DNA of 64,000 bases from Psychromonas ossibalaenae ATCC BAA-1528 (GCF_000381745.1 NZ_KB906978.1:49639-113638); one strand, 5' to 3'; positions 26,424 through 35,333 are shown, numbered from the stretch's first letter. Made by a program: numbers and translations. The notes: generated by a model not told the origin, from the letters alone.

Positions 26424-27053
26424 GTGACCATAGATACCCTGATTGCCTTTGCCGGCATCGTTTTTTTACTGGCTGTCATTCCCGGCCCCAATGCACTGCT
26501 TATTTTGTACACCTCTTTAGCTCAAGGCCGGCGACTCGCCTTTATTAATATTTTAGGTGTAGCTGTAGGATTTATTATTCATGCTTTTGTATCGGCTCAG
26601 GGGTTAAGCCTGCTGCTGGCACAATCTTCCCTCGCATTTAATATTTTTAAATGGTTTGGTGTCGCTTATCTGCTATGGCTAGGGCTAAGCAATATTAGAA
26701 ACGGCTTACGGATGTCGAACCTGAAATTGAAAACCGATCCAGGTAATATTAACCCGTCTCTGGCCGGTAGTTTCTACAAAGGACTACTGACTAATCTGCT
26801 TAATCCTAAAATTGTATTGTTTTACCTGTCGATTTTCCCTCAGTTTATTTCACCCCAGCATATATTAGAACAAAGCCTGATCTTAGGTCTGGTTCAGGCG
26901 CTGGTGGTTGCCGGCTGGTTTTTAGTGGTTATCCTGTTCGCAACAAAACTGAAAACACTGCTGACTACGCCTAAAACATCTAAGTGGCTGAATTATATCA
27001 GCGGCGGGCTTTTTATCAGTTTCGGCACAACACTGGCCGCAACAAGATTATAA
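26424..27053 (+). CDS. LysE/RhtB-family amino-acid exporter
   Basis: A 209-residue inner-membrane protein of the LysE superfamily that exports amino acids or related metabolites. It begins at a GTG (26424); the N-terminus TIDTLIAFAGIVFLLAVIPGPNALLIL carries the family PGPN motif in TM1. SLAQGRRLAFINILGVAVGF is the conserved loop, and KGLLTNLLNPKIVLFYLSIFPQF is the second signature. Six hydrophobic segments are present. Placement just downstream of a MITE-like element means the repeat may supply or alter its promoter region. Substrate is unknown; homoserine, threonine and lysine exporters belong to the same family. Confidence 0.88.
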   Translation: MTIDTLIAFAGIVFLLAVIPGPNALLILYTSLAQGRRLAFINILGVAVGFIIHAFVSAQGLSLLLAQSSLAFNIFKWFGVAYLLWLGLSNIRNGLRMSNLKLKTDPGNINPSLAGSFYKGLLTNLLNPKIVLFYLSIFPQFISPQHILEQSLILGLVQALVVAGWFLVVILFATKLKTLLTTPKTSKWLNYISGGLFISFGTTLAATRL

Positions 27054-27080
27054 TAATTTCTATTGATACCAAAACTACCT

Positions 27081-27104
27081 GAAGATGCAGATCCCTGCAT
27101 CTTC
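27081..27104. terminator. Bidirectional hairpin between LysE and binding-protein genes
   Basis: GAAGATGCAG pairs perfectly with CTGCATCTTC over a 4-nt loop between convergent genes. The left part, starting at ATACC (27066), resembles the end of the 26075 repeat, so the terminator may be repeat-derived. Confidence 0.65.
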
Positions 27105-27111
27105 GATATAT

Positions 27112-28080
27112 TTACTTTTCACAGCTGACAGGTATCCAGCTTCGCCAGAGTTTTTGATTACTGTTAATCCATAACTTCGCGGCTTCATCGTAGCTCAGAC
27201 TGTTCACATCCACAAACGCAGCTATTTCAGAAAGCATTTCATTGTTAAAATTTATATTTTTTAAGGTACTGAAAGCGCAAGGCCAGTCATTCGGAAAATT
27301 GACAGATGTTACTTTTTTTAACCATCCATCTGTAGGATTACCGCAGTCCCATAACCATTTTTTACTCTTCCCCCATTCGGGAATAGTTTCACATGCAGGC
27401 GTATACTCAGGAAACTCTATAAATTTACCATCATAGCGGGCATCGACCCAGTTAGGAGTCCAGTTAAATAATACAATCGGCTGTTTTTTAGCCATCGCTT
27501 TTTCTAATTCCAGCCATAAATCATCACCATGTTTTACCCTGATAATTTTAAAATCCAAGCTCAGCGCTCTAATTCTAACCGTATCACGTTTTTCCCATGG
27601 ACCTCCAAGGTAGAGGCCTTTTGGGGCTGTTTCCGGCGTTGCAAATAACTCAGCACAATTGTTTAATGCTTTCCAGTCAGGCAGCCCCGGGCACAACTCT
27701 TCAACATAACTTGGATACCACCACTCCTCTCTAGTTTTAGCATCATGATTTCCTGCATCAATAATGCGTTTCGCTTCAAGAAGCTGGTTAGCTTTAACAG
27801 CCATGGTCCCTTCCCAAACCTCAACCTGCAGATGTAATTTTTCTGATTTCAATCTAAACCACTGATCATTAGATGAAGACTGTATATATTCAACCTTGTA
27901 CCCAAGTGTTTTAAATATCTCACCCGTTATTTTTGCGAGAACAATTTGGCTAGACCAATCATTAATAATAATTTTGATCGGCTTCTGATTCTTGCTGACG
28001 GGTAAAGCATGTGATGAGTTACTTAAAATAACAACCAATATAAAGGTTATAATGATGGTCTTAATTTTAAAACCCTCCAT
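27112..28080 (-). CDS. Glycine betaine/choline-type (OpuAC/ProX) solute-binding protein
   Basis: The start is set at ATG 28080: GGAG lies 6 nt upstream and a signal peptide (MEGFKIKTIIITFILVVILS...SHA) begins. The frame continues up to 28206 but that part is not a signal sequence. The mature protein has the OpuAC pattern: KIIINDWSSQIVLAKITGEI, LGYKVEYIQSSSNDQWF, QVEVWEGTMAVKANQL and WTPNWVDARYDGKFIEFP. Aromatic residues (W in NDW, EVW, NWTPNW) suit a quaternary-ammonium cage. Cysteines at CPGLPDWKALNNC and ACETIPEWGKSKKWLWDC could form disulfides. No permease or ATPase gene lies nearby, so this is another orphan binding protein. Confidence 0.83.
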   Translation of the reverse strand: MEGFKIKTIIITFILVVILSNSSHALPVSKNQKPIKIIINDWSSQIVLAKITGEIFKTLGYKVEYIQSSSNDQWFRLKSEKLHLQVEVWEGTMAVKANQLLEAKRIIDAGNHDAKTREEWWYPSYVEELCPGLPDWKALNNCAELFATPETAPKGLYLGGPWEKRDTVRIRALSLDFKIIRVKHGDDLWLELEKAMAKKQPIVLFNWTPNWVDARYDGKFIEFPEYTPACETIPEWGKSKKWLWDCGNPTDGWLKKVTSVNFPNDWPCAFSTLKNINFNNEMLSEIAAFVDVNSLSYDEAAKLWINSNQKLWRSWIPVSCEK

Positions 28081-28268
28081 AACCCACTCCATTAATAGTC
28101 GTTTAAAGTTAACTAATCCGATGAAAATAACAGACTGAATGCAACCACAACTAATTATAGTTCTCAAAAATAAGCCGCAGGCAAATAAACAAAGGCAAAC
28201 TCTCATTTGCTTAATAAAGTTTACCGGGGAATTAACAAAGAATAAGTTAAGGAATGAAAATCGGCAGC

Positions 28269-28571
28269 TTAATTCCGGAGTGGTGCAGCCTCTTTTTCCA
28301 CTAAACCATTACGTACTAAACCACGGCGTACATTTTTACATAGTTTTGCAAAGCGGGATATTTCACCAAAGTCAGGCACCTCTCCCCGATCAATAACTGA
28401 CTCCCAATGCATAATTTCGGTTTCAATTAACTCCAGTAATTTTTTAGGGCAGCCGACACAGCTTGTGCCGCATATCTGCCTGTCCGGATCATCAAAAGGG
28501 AAATCATCTTTAACCATTTCAATAATATGGAGCATGGCTGTTTTACGATCAGGTTTTTTACTCATAGTCAT
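28269..28571 (-). CDS. Conserved-type small protein with clustered cysteines
   Basis: A 100-residue soluble protein without signal peptide. The notable segment is ICGTSCVGCPKKLLELIETE at about residues 33-52, with cysteines spaced Cx3Cx2C, suggesting a metal or Fe-S site. A predicted helical C-terminal half (EVPDFGEISRFAKLCKNVRR) contains one more Cys. The start could be ATG 28571 or ATG 28565. No family is recognised with confidence. It lies between two binding-protein genes on the same strand, with no overlap. Confidence 0.7.
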   Translation of the reverse strand: MTMSKKPDRKTAMLHIIEMVKDDFPFDDPDRQICGTSCVGCPKKLLELIETEIMHWESVIDRGEVPDFGEISRFAKLCKNVRRGLVRNGLVEKEAAPLRN

Positions 28572-28654
28572 TCTTAATTAAAAAGAGCGGATATTGTAAC
28601 GCATTTATACAGAATCACAGAATATCGATTAAGACAGGAGGGATTTTTCTGCCC

Positions 28655-29425
28655 TTAAAAGTCATGCCTGCTTACGGAAGGATTAAGATACAAGGCTGTC
28701 AGTTCATCGAATTTTCCGGCGTTTTTTATATTCTGCAGAGCAGAATTCCATTTATTTACTTCCTGATCAGAAATATTATTCGACAGCGCAATATAGATAT
28801 TACCCGAGAGTACTAGTACTGATGTCTGTCGAACTAACTGAAGCGGGATATTTGTTTCCGCTAATTTATCCTGCAGGGTATCATTCGATGTAATCGCTAA
28901 ATCGACTCTATTGAGCTTTAACATTTTAAAACAGTTACTATAACTTGAATTTCTGCTGAGCTTAGTAAAATGCATTTCAGACAACAAAGAATCATGTACC
29001 GATCCGTTTAATACGCAGACTCTAAGGTTTTTCGCATCCTCTATTTTCTGTATTCCGGTAGGTCTACCCTGCCATTCGTAAAAATAATCTTCTGCCTGTG
29101 ATATCGGACCAACCCATTTCACGGTATTTTCTCTTTCAGGAGTCCTTTGTACTGCAAAAAAAACCATATTGTCATGGCGCTGAACGTTATGTAAACCGCG
29201 TTTAAAAGATACCTCGCGCATACTATTGTCATAGTGCAGGTAACTGGTCAGCTCGTTGATAACTTCAACATAAAAACTTCTTTTGCCCTGATGCAGCTTT
29301 CCTTTGCAAGTTAACTGTTCACATTCTGCTTGCCCGGATAAATTATGAGTGAATATAGTTATATGATCTGCAGCTGCGGACGGTAGATAAATCAACAGCA
29401 GAATAATTGCTATAGCAGATCTCAT
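28655..29425 (-). CDS. Periplasmic family-3-like solute-binding protein
   Basis: ATG 29425 is preferred over the GTG one codon earlier because of the AAGGAG spacing. The 256-residue protein has a signal peptide (MRSAIAIILLLIYLPSAAA). It then shows an SBP_bac_3-like pattern: HITIFTHNLSG, FYVEVINELTSYLHYD, MVFFAVQRTPERE, VKWVGPISQAEDYFYEW, LRVCVLNGSVHDSLLSE and LKLNRVDLAITSNDTLQ. Three cysteines near the N-terminus (CEQLTC and later C) are unusual. No transporter genes are adjacent. It is the fourth binding-protein gene in the window without an ABC partner. The ligand is unknown. Confidence 0.75.
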   Translation of the reverse strand: MRSAIAIILLLIYLPSAAADHITIFTHNLSGQAECEQLTCKGKLHQGKRSFYVEVINELTSYLHYDNSMREVSFKRGLHNVQRHDNMVFFAVQRTPERENTVKWVGPISQAEDYFYEWQGRPTGIQKIEDAKNLRVCVLNGSVHDSLLSEMHFTKLSRNSSYSNCFKMLKLNRVDLAITSNDTLQDKLAETNIPLQLVRQTSVLVLSGNIYIALSNNISDQEVNKWNSALQNIKNAGKFDELTALYLNPSVSRHDF

Positions 29426-29428
29426 CAC

Positions 29429-29822
29429 AACTCCTTATCTCAATCTCAATAGGTTCGAATAGCCGTCACGCCGGGCGTTCTGTTTATTCTCAATACAGTC
29501 TGTGCTTTTCGCTAACAACTAAAATCCACTTAGCAGAAGATAAAATAGATATTAATATACAATGTGAAAATAACATCAAAAAAAAGAGAGTTTAAATTAT
29601 GATTTGTGACTTAACCGAATAAATAGGCGCGAATAGCCGAAATTGGGTTAAACGTATCGTCAAGCTGTCCGGGTTTGGGGAGTTTACTGTAAGAGAATTA
29701 CAACAATAAAACGGTACACTTATACCATTCTAGATAAAAAGACAGATCATTTTATTACCTAGAAAGATATTAGATTTACAAATTTAAGTATCAGTGACGC
29801 AAGAGGCAGAAATTAGATAAAA
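29429..29822. other. About 400-bp intergenic region with no gene seen
   Basis: AT-rich sequence between the binding-protein gene (its promoter side) and the end of scrB. No tRNA, small RNA hallmark, or convincing short gene is seen. Confidence 0.5.
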
Positions 29823-29842
29823 TACACGCCTGCTGGCGTATA
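29823..29842 (-). terminator. Probable terminator of scrB
   Basis: Read on the minus strand, TATACGCC-AGCA-GGCGTGTA is followed by TTTTATC, about 33 bp past the scrB stop. The stem contains one G-T pair. Confidence 0.55.
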
Positions 29843-29874
29843 TTTCACAACACAGCAGCTGTATTCTCTCTCCT

Positions 29875-31485
29875 TCAATATAACCAGCAGTCGACTATAT
29901 CAACCAGCCCTTCCCGGCTGAACTTAGTGGCATCAGCCGTGCTGAAAATACGTGCCGACATAACCGCTTCACCGTTATTAATGAATATTTCCAAAGAGGA
30001 GTTATCGGATAAGATCTGTAACTGCACCGACTCTGAATCAGTTAGGGCTAACTCACGCAGAGTATCCCCTTCACGGATCAGAGTATTCGCTCTGTCTAAA
30101 AACAGAGTCTTAGCCGCTTTATCTAAGCGAATTTCACAATATCCCAGATCCGACTGGTGTAAACGCAGCGAGCTTCCCCAGGCCATTGACACTTTTAACT
30201 CAAAGGTTTTACTTTCTAAATCAAAAGACTTTGCCTGTGCGGGCACACTAACGGGCTTTAAACGTAACTTCTGCAGCTCTTTAAGCGGCTTTTGTATCAG
30301 CCTGCCGTTTTCATAGGTTAATTCACGAAGCGCCGTTAACTGATGTATCCAGCCGTTATCAGAGCTGGGGTGATCAACTTCATCGGGCAGGCCCATCCAG
30401 GCCGACATAATTCTGCGTCCGTCCGGCGTCTGCAGGGACTGCGGTGCATAAAAATCAAAGCCATGGTCTAAATTCTGAAAATCAGATAACAACACCCGGC
30501 CGTTTTGAGTAAATTCAGCTTTAACAATACCGTTATGGTGCGCAACAGTATGGCTCGGACTTGCCGACTCAATGCCCTGAGGCCCGACAACAATAAAGTC
30601 CTGATTGTTTAAAGTAAAAAAATCTGGACATTCCCACATATAACCAAAGTCACCTAACTCATCGCCGCACAGAGTAAGAAATGTCCAGTTTTTAAGGTCT
30701 TCTGACTGGTAAACAGCCAGACGGCCGATATTGTCTTCACGCTGTGCACCTACCAGCATTAACCAATGATCATTATGACGAATAACCTTAGGATCGCGGC
30801 AGTGGGCAGTAACCCCCGGCGGCAGCTCAGGAACAACCGGGCCGTGCTTAGTAAAATTAATACCGTCCTCTGAAGTGGCTAAACACTGCGTAGTATGCCT
30901 GTCTCTCTGCTCATCAATACGCACATTACCCGTATAGAAAAGCATTAACTGATTTTCGTGACTCAGAGCATGACCGGAGAAAACACCATGACTGTCAAAC
31001 CAGTCCGACGGGGTTAAAGCAACAGGCTGGCGTTCCCAGTTAATTAAATCTTTGCTGGTTAAATGTGCCCAGTACTTATCTTTATGCACACAGGCATAGG
31101 GGTACCACTGGTAAAACAGATGATATGCCCCCTGGTGATAAATAAAACCATTGGGGTCATTTAATAAGCCCTGCGGCGGAGAGATATGCCAGGCGGGACG
31201 AAACTCACAATCAACTTCCTGAGTATAAGGGGCGCTGTCCTGTAACTGATGCGCAGCAATCAGCTTCCCGGCTTGTAATAACTGCAGCTCTAATTCTTTT
31301 TTATCTGCAGCGATATTTTTACTATAGGTAAGCTGCTTGAGAGTTTCATTGTAAGTCTGCTGTTTTGCCTGAGCGGATAACAGATCGACATCCCGAACCT
31401 CCACAATAAGTCGAGAATCCGGATTCAGAATACGAACCACATTACTAATACCACCACACTCTTCAATAATTGATAATAAGAACAT
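29875..31485 (-). CDS. scrB: Sucrose-6-phosphate hydrolase (GH32)
   Basis: This cytoplasmic invertase cleaves PTS-imported sucrose-6-phosphate to glucose-6-phosphate and fructose. At 536 residues it has an N-terminal extension of about 95 residues before the five-bladed propeller. The catalytic set is complete: nucleophile D110 in LLNDPNG, the RDP motif at 230-232 (transition-state Asp), and acid/base E285 in WECPDFF. The C-terminal GH32 beta-sandwich follows from about residue 410. It starts at ATG 31485 with AGGTGG upstream. A perfect GGGAACGTTCCC operator overlaps the predicted transcription start (31513-31524), with TTGCAA and TATCTT promoter hexamers 17 bp apart just upstream. It lies downstream of scrR on the same strand. 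Confidence 0.94.
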   Translation of the reverse strand: MFLLSIIEECGGISNVVRILNPDSRLIVEVRDVDLLSAQAKQQTYNETLKQLTYSKNIAADKKELELQLLQAGKLIAAHQLQDSAPYTQEVDCEFRPAWHISPPQGLLNDPNGFIYHQGAYHLFYQWYPYACVHKDKYWAHLTSKDLINWERQPVALTPSDWFDSHGVFSGHALSHENQLMLFYTGNVRIDEQRDRHTTQCLATSEDGINFTKHGPVVPELPPGVTAHCRDPKVIRHNDHWLMLVGAQREDNIGRLAVYQSEDLKNWTFLTLCGDELGDFGYMWECPDFFTLNNQDFIVVGPQGIESASPSHTVAHHNGIVKAEFTQNGRVLLSDFQNLDHGFDFYAPQSLQTPDGRRIMSAWMGLPDEVDHPSSDNGWIHQLTALRELTYENGRLIQKPLKELQKLRLKPVSVPAQAKSFDLESKTFELKVSMAWGSSLRLHQSDLGYCEIRLDKAAKTLFLDRANTLIREGDTLRELALTDSESVQLQILSDNSSLEIFINNGEAVMSARIFSTADATKFSREGLVDIVDCWLY

Positions 31486-31512
31486 ACACCACCTGCAACA
31501 GCCAATAAAAAC

Positions 31513-31553
31513 GGGAACGTTCCCAAGATATGTAAAAGCGACTGACTTTGCAA
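31513..31553 (-). promoter_or_regulatory. scrB promoter with ScrR operator
   Basis: On the minus strand: -35 TTGCAA (31553-31548), a 17-bp spacer, -10 TATCTT (31530-31525), then the perfect palindrome GGGAACGTTCCC (31524-31513) placed at the start point. This position would block transcription when occupied. Confidence 0.65.
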
Positions 31554-31632
31554 TAGCCGCGAGAAAATAACCGCACTAATATTGAGTGAGGACAGTCAAA
31601 AAGTGATCTAAGTAGTATTCTTCTGCTGCAGA

Positions 31633-32622
31633 TCAGCAGCTTTGACGAAAGATATTTTCAAAGCTCATCACCAGTTTACTAACGTCCGCCTGCTTATTTT
31701 CAATTAAATCCAGCAGTACCTGAGCTGATTTTTTCCCAGACAAATCAAAGGCATAGTTAAATGTTGATAAGCTAGGAGTACACACCAGGCCAAGCTCGTC
31801 ATTACCGACGCCAAGCACTTTAATATCTTTACCGGGTATTTTATTCGCTTCCGAGATGGCCTTCATAGCGCCGATTGCTATCCGGTCTGTCGCACAAAAT
31901 AGACCGTCTAACTGCGGCCAGTCTAATAACAACTGTTTGGTCTGTTGATAGCCGGATTCAATGGTAAATTCACCACGACTGTGGAACAGAGCAGAAATCT
32001 GCCTGGAGTGCTGCAGAGACTGCGTCAGCCCCTGAAAACGACACTGATCAACCGCGATATCCTGGCTGTTTACGCCGATAAAACCAATGTTCGATGCCCC
32101 GGCTTCAAGCAGCCTCAGTCCTGCATTAAACCCAACCCCGACATCGTCATGAATAATACTGGGGATATTAAACAGCGATCCGTCCTGACCGATTAACACA
32201 ACCGGTACAGCAGACTGTTTAATTGCTTTTACCAGCGCCTCATCCAGGTGTGTTGCATAAAGCAGTATTCCTTCAACACGTTTCTGATTAAAGCGCTTTA
32301 TATATTCAATCTCTTTTTCGTTATCCTGCTGGCTGTTTGCCAGTAAAACGTGCTTGCCCGCCAGTTCAATAACGGAGCTTAAACCGTCCAGTCCTTTGGC
32401 TGTGGCATTGGAAGACATACGCGGCACGATCACGCCGATAAGATTAGTTTTCTGTAATTTAAGATCTCTGGCAACCTGATTAGCAACATAGCCGCATTCA
32501 TCAATGGCTTTCTGCACCTTTTCTTTGGTACTTGCTTTTACACCGTATTCATTATTAATCACGCGGGAGACCGTAGATTTCGATACTCCTGATAATTTTG
32601 CTACTTCATGCAGTCCTGCCAT
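31633..32622 (-). CDS. scrR: LacI-family sucrose regulon repressor
   Basis: A 329-residue repressor. The N-terminal HTH (LHEVAKLSGVSKSTVSRVIN) and the hinge helix region (YVANQVARDLKLQ) are typical of LacI/GalR members. The periplasmic-binding-protein-like core runs from about residue 60 (NLIGVIVPRMSSN) with effector-side marks such as PVVLIGQDG, NIGFIGVNSQD and GLFCATDRIAIGAM. ATG 32622 follows AGGAAA. It is divergent from scrA and co-directional with scrB. A near-consensus site, TTGGGAATGTTTGCAG, lies 18-33 bp upstream of its own start, indicating autoregulation. The inducer is probably fructose or a fructose phosphate, by family analogy. Confidence 0.92.
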   Translation of the reverse strand: MAGLHEVAKLSGVSKSTVSRVINNEYGVKASTKEKVQKAIDECGYVANQVARDLKLQKTNLIGVIVPRMSSNATAKGLDGLSSVIELAGKHVLLANSQQDNEKEIEYIKRFNQKRVEGILLYATHLDEALVKAIKQSAVPVVLIGQDGSLFNIPSIIHDDVGVGFNAGLRLLEAGASNIGFIGVNSQDIAVDQCRFQGLTQSLQHSRQISALFHSRGEFTIESGYQQTKQLLLDWPQLDGLFCATDRIAIGAMKAISEANKIPGKDIKVLGVGNDELGLVCTPSLSTFNYAFDLSGKKSAQVLLDLIENKQADVSKLVMSFENIFRQSC

Positions 32623-32639
32623 GAGCTGTTTCCTAGTTA

Positions 32640-32655
32640 TTGGGAATGTTTGCAG
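32640..32655 (-). promoter_or_regulatory. ScrR operator upstream of scrR (autoregulation)
   Basis: TTGGGAATGTTTGCAG differs from the scrY/scrA site only at the central C (to T). It sits between the scrR start and its upstream region. Confidence 0.6.
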
Positions 32656-32703
32656 TAATCATAACAAAACTCACCATCTCAATGATGAAAAGATCGCACC
32701 GCC

Positions 32704-32807
32704 AGGTCATTTATCACACAAAAAGAAGATACAAATCACACTTACCCCATAATGCGCTTGAAGAAACGAAATAATTGTTTAAAACTCATTTCTGCAAACG
32801 TTCCCAA
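32704..32807 (+). promoter_or_regulatory. scrA promoter: CRP-like half-site, -35/-10 and ScrR operator
   Basis: -35 TTGAAG (32758-32763), a 16-bp spacer and -10 TAAAAC (32780-32785) precede the operator CTGCAAACGTTCCCAA (32792-32807), which begins at the predicted start point. A conserved AATCACA (rc TGTGATT) lies about 60 bp upstream, the class I CRP distance. The whole block is homologous to the scrY promoter at 39497-39600. Confidence 0.65.
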
Positions 32808-32867
32808 GGAGTGCCAAATGTCATTTTTGCAGCTAAAGGAATAGATACGTTCACTAGGAGAGAAGTT

Positions 32868-34325
32868 ATGAATTATCCAAAAGTCGCCAGCCAGCTAATC
32901 GATATGCTTGGTGGTAAAAACAATATTAAAGCACTGGCCCATTGTGCTACCCGCTTACGTCTGGCAGTGGAAGATGAGTCACTGATTGATGAGAAAGGCA
33001 TAGAGGATCTTGAAGGTGTTAAAGGCCAGTTTAAAGTTGCCGGTCAGTACCAGATTATTTTCGGCTCCGGTATTGTTAACCAGGTTTATGCGCAGATGGC
33101 AAAACTAACCGGCCTGGAAGAGATGAGTACCAAAGACGTAGCTTCTGCCGGAACTGATAAACAGAACATTGTGCAGCAGGCGGTAAAAGGTCTGTCAGAT
33201 ATCTTTGTACCGATTATTCCCGCGATTGTTGCCGGTGGTCTGTTAATGGGTCTGTTTAATGTATTAGTGGCACCAGGATTATTTATTGACGGTAAATCAC
33301 TGGTTGATGCAAACCCGGGACTCGCCGATCTGGCAGCTATGATTAATACCTTTGCTAATGCGCCTTTTGTTTACCTTCCTATTCTACTGGCATTTTCAGC
33401 CAGTAAAAAATTCGGTGGTAATCCGTTCCTGGGGGCTGCACTGGGTATGCTGATGGTGCATCCGGATCTGCTTAACGGCTGGGGATTCGGCGGCGCTGCT
33501 GTTTCCGGTAATATCCCGGTATGGAACATTCTGGGTTTTGAAATTCAGAAAGTAGGTTACCAGGGCTCAGTGCTGCCGGTATTAGTGGCGGCATTTATTT
33601 TAGCGAAAGTTGAAAACGGTCTGCGTAAGTTTATTCCATCTGTATTAGACAATCTGCTGACCCCGCTGCTGGCTATTTTTATTACAGGTGTGATTACCTT
33701 TACCATAGTCGGTCCATTCACCCGTGACATCGGCTTCCTTTTAGGTGACGGTCTAAACTGGTTATACGACTCAGCTGGCTTTATAGGCGGCGCACTGTTT
33801 GGTTTCATCTATGCACCTTTTGTAATTACCGGTATGCACCATAGCTTTATCGCTATTGAAATACAGCTGCTGGCAGATATTGCAGTGACCGGCGGTACAT
33901 TTATTTTCCCTATTGCAGCTATGTCTAATATTGCTCAGGGTGGCGCGGCATTAGCGGTAGGATTTACCAGTAAAGATGCTAAAACTAAAGGTATTGCCAT
34001 TCCGTCAGGTGTGACAGCGCTGCTGGGTATTACTGAGCCGGCTATGTTTGGGGTGAACTTAAAACTGCGCTATCCGTTTATTGCGGCTATTATTGCAGCG
34101 GCATCTTCAAGCGCCTTTATCACCCTGTTTAATGTAAAAGCCGGTGCCTTAGGGGCGGCGGGTCTGCCGGGCATTATCTCAATTCGTCCTGAAGATGTAA
34201 TGCCTTACGTATTCGGCATGCTGATTTCATTCGCAGTGGCATTTGCACTAACCATAGTATTAGGTGCCCGCGATAAAGCGAAAAAAGAAAAACAAGTAAA
34301 AGAGATGCAGCAAGCTTCAGCATAA
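32868..34325 (+). CDS. scrA: PTS sucrose-specific EIIBC, copy 1
   Basis: The start is ATG 32868 (AGGAG 8 nt upstream); the frame back to 32775 runs through the operator and is not coding. The 485-residue permease phosphorylates sucrose during uptake. The EIIB domain (about 1-85) carries the phosphocysteine C26 in KALAHCATRLRLAV. The EIIC domain follows from about 105 with GLSDIFVPIIPAIVAGGLLM, the GGNPFLGAALGMLMVHPDLL stretch, ITGMHHSFIAIE and the ALLGITEPAMFGV substrate motif. No EIIA domain is fused, so it should depend on EIIA-Glc. It is separated from scrK by 73 bp with a hairpin. A nearly identical paralog is at 36455-37882. Confidence 0.93.
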   Translation: MNYPKVASQLIDMLGGKNNIKALAHCATRLRLAVEDESLIDEKGIEDLEGVKGQFKVAGQYQIIFGSGIVNQVYAQMAKLTGLEEMSTKDVASAGTDKQNIVQQAVKGLSDIFVPIIPAIVAGGLLMGLFNVLVAPGLFIDGKSLVDANPGLADLAAMINTFANAPFVYLPILLAFSASKKFGGNPFLGAALGMLMVHPDLLNGWGFGGAAVSGNIPVWNILGFEIQKVGYQGSVLPVLVAAFILAKVENGLRKFIPSVLDNLLTPLLAIFITGVITFTIVGPFTRDIGFLLGDGLNWLYDSAGFIGGALFGFIYAPFVITGMHHSFIAIEIQLLADIAVTGGTFIFPIAAMSNIAQGGAALAVGFTSKDAKTKGIAIPSGVTALLGITEPAMFGVNLKLRYPFIAAIIAAASSSAFITLFNVKAGALGAAGLPGIISIRPEDVMPYVFGMLISFAVAFALTIVLGARDKAKKEKQVKEMQQASA

Positions 34326-34346
34326 TCTCAATTATTATAATAACCA

Positions 34347-34376
34347 AACCAGTAATGCAGATTACTGGTTTTTGTG
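34347..34376 (+). terminator. Hairpin between scrA and scrK
   Basis: AACCAGTAAT-GCAG-ATTACTGGTT followed by TTTGTG. It probably acts as a partial terminator that lowers scrK relative to scrA; scrK begins 23 bp later. Confidence 0.7.
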
Positions 34377-34398
34377 TATACAAAACAAAGGAAATCTC

Positions 34399-35322
34399 AT
34401 GAACAGAGTTTGGGTTAGCGGTGATGCCGTTGTTGATTTAATTCCAGATGGTGAAAATAGTTATTTAAAATGTCCAGGCGGTGCGCCGGCTAATGTGGCA
34501 GTTGCTGTATCCCGCTTAGGCGGAGACAGCGCATTTTTCGGTCGTGTCGGGCAGGATCCGCTCGGCCGCTTTATGAAAGAAACACTGAATAACGAAGGGG
34601 TAAATACAGATTTTATGCGGCTTGATCAAGCGCAGCGTACTTCTACAGTTATTGTTGATTTAGATGATACAGGTGAACGCAGTTTTACCTTTATGGTTAA
34701 ACCCAGTGCCGATCAGTTTATGCTGCCGGCTGATATCCCGGCTTTTTCAGAAAATCAGTGGCTGCATGTCTGCTCTATTGCGCTTGCTAATGAACCCAGC
34801 CGCAGCAGTACTTTTCAGGCAATGTGCCGGATCAAAGAAGCAGGCGGATTTATTAGTTTTGATCCGAACCTGCGTGATGAAGTCTGGGCAGATCCGAGTG
34901 AAATAAAATCAGTGGTATTAAAAGCAGCTGCAATGGCTGATGTGCTTAAATTTTCTGATGACGAGCTGTTGTTTTTAACGGAAACAAAAACCATAGAGGC
35001 AGGACTTGAGGCTATCAAACACTACCAGAATAGGCTTATCTTAATTACTCAGGGGGCAAAAGGCGCATTAGTCATTACTCCGGGTAAACGGGAGCTTATT
35101 GCCGGAAAAGCAGTAAAACCAGTTGATACGACAGGTGCTGGAGATGCATTTGTCGGCGGCTTAATTAGTTATCTTGCACAATGCAGTTCATGGCACGACA
35201 TCAAACACATTCGTGATGCCGTAAAATGGGCCAACGGCTGCGGTGCTTTAGCCACCACGCAGAAAGGAGCAATGACCGCACTGCCTTTAAGTACTGAGCT
35301 TAGCTGCTATCTGAATGATTAA
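34399..35322 (+). CDS. scrK: Fructokinase (PfkB/ribokinase family)
   Basis: ATG 34399 is chosen: AAAGGAA lies just upstream, and an upstream in-frame ATG at 34372 overlaps the hairpin. This 307-residue cytoplasmic kinase phosphorylates the fructose released by ScrB to fructose-6-phosphate. PfkB marks are the N-terminal GGAPANVAVAVSRLGG (residues about 27-42), AFFGRVGQDPLGRFM and the C-terminal DTTGAGDAFVGGLI, carrying the catalytic aspartate and anion hole. FSDDELLFLTE is the usual ATP-side segment. It completes the scrA-scrK transcription unit and is followed by a good terminator. Confidence 0.93.
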   Translation: MNRVWVSGDAVVDLIPDGENSYLKCPGGAPANVAVAVSRLGGDSAFFGRVGQDPLGRFMKETLNNEGVNTDFMRLDQAQRTSTVIVDLDDTGERSFTFMVKPSADQFMLPADIPAFSENQWLHVCSIALANEPSRSSTFQAMCRIKEAGGFISFDPNLRDEVWADPSEIKSVVLKAAAMADVLKFSDDELLFLTETKTIEAGLEAIKHYQNRLILITQGAKGALVITPGKRELIAGKAVKPVDTTGAGDAFVGGLISYLAQCSSWHDIKHIRDAVKWANGCGALATTQKGAMTALPLSTELSCYLND

Positions 35323-35333
35323 CAGCCATAATC

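Noticed and set aside
32775..32867. Upstream extension of scrA (frame opens at 32775)
   Set aside because: The extension covers the -10 and operator, and the ATG at 32868 has a proper ribosome binding site.
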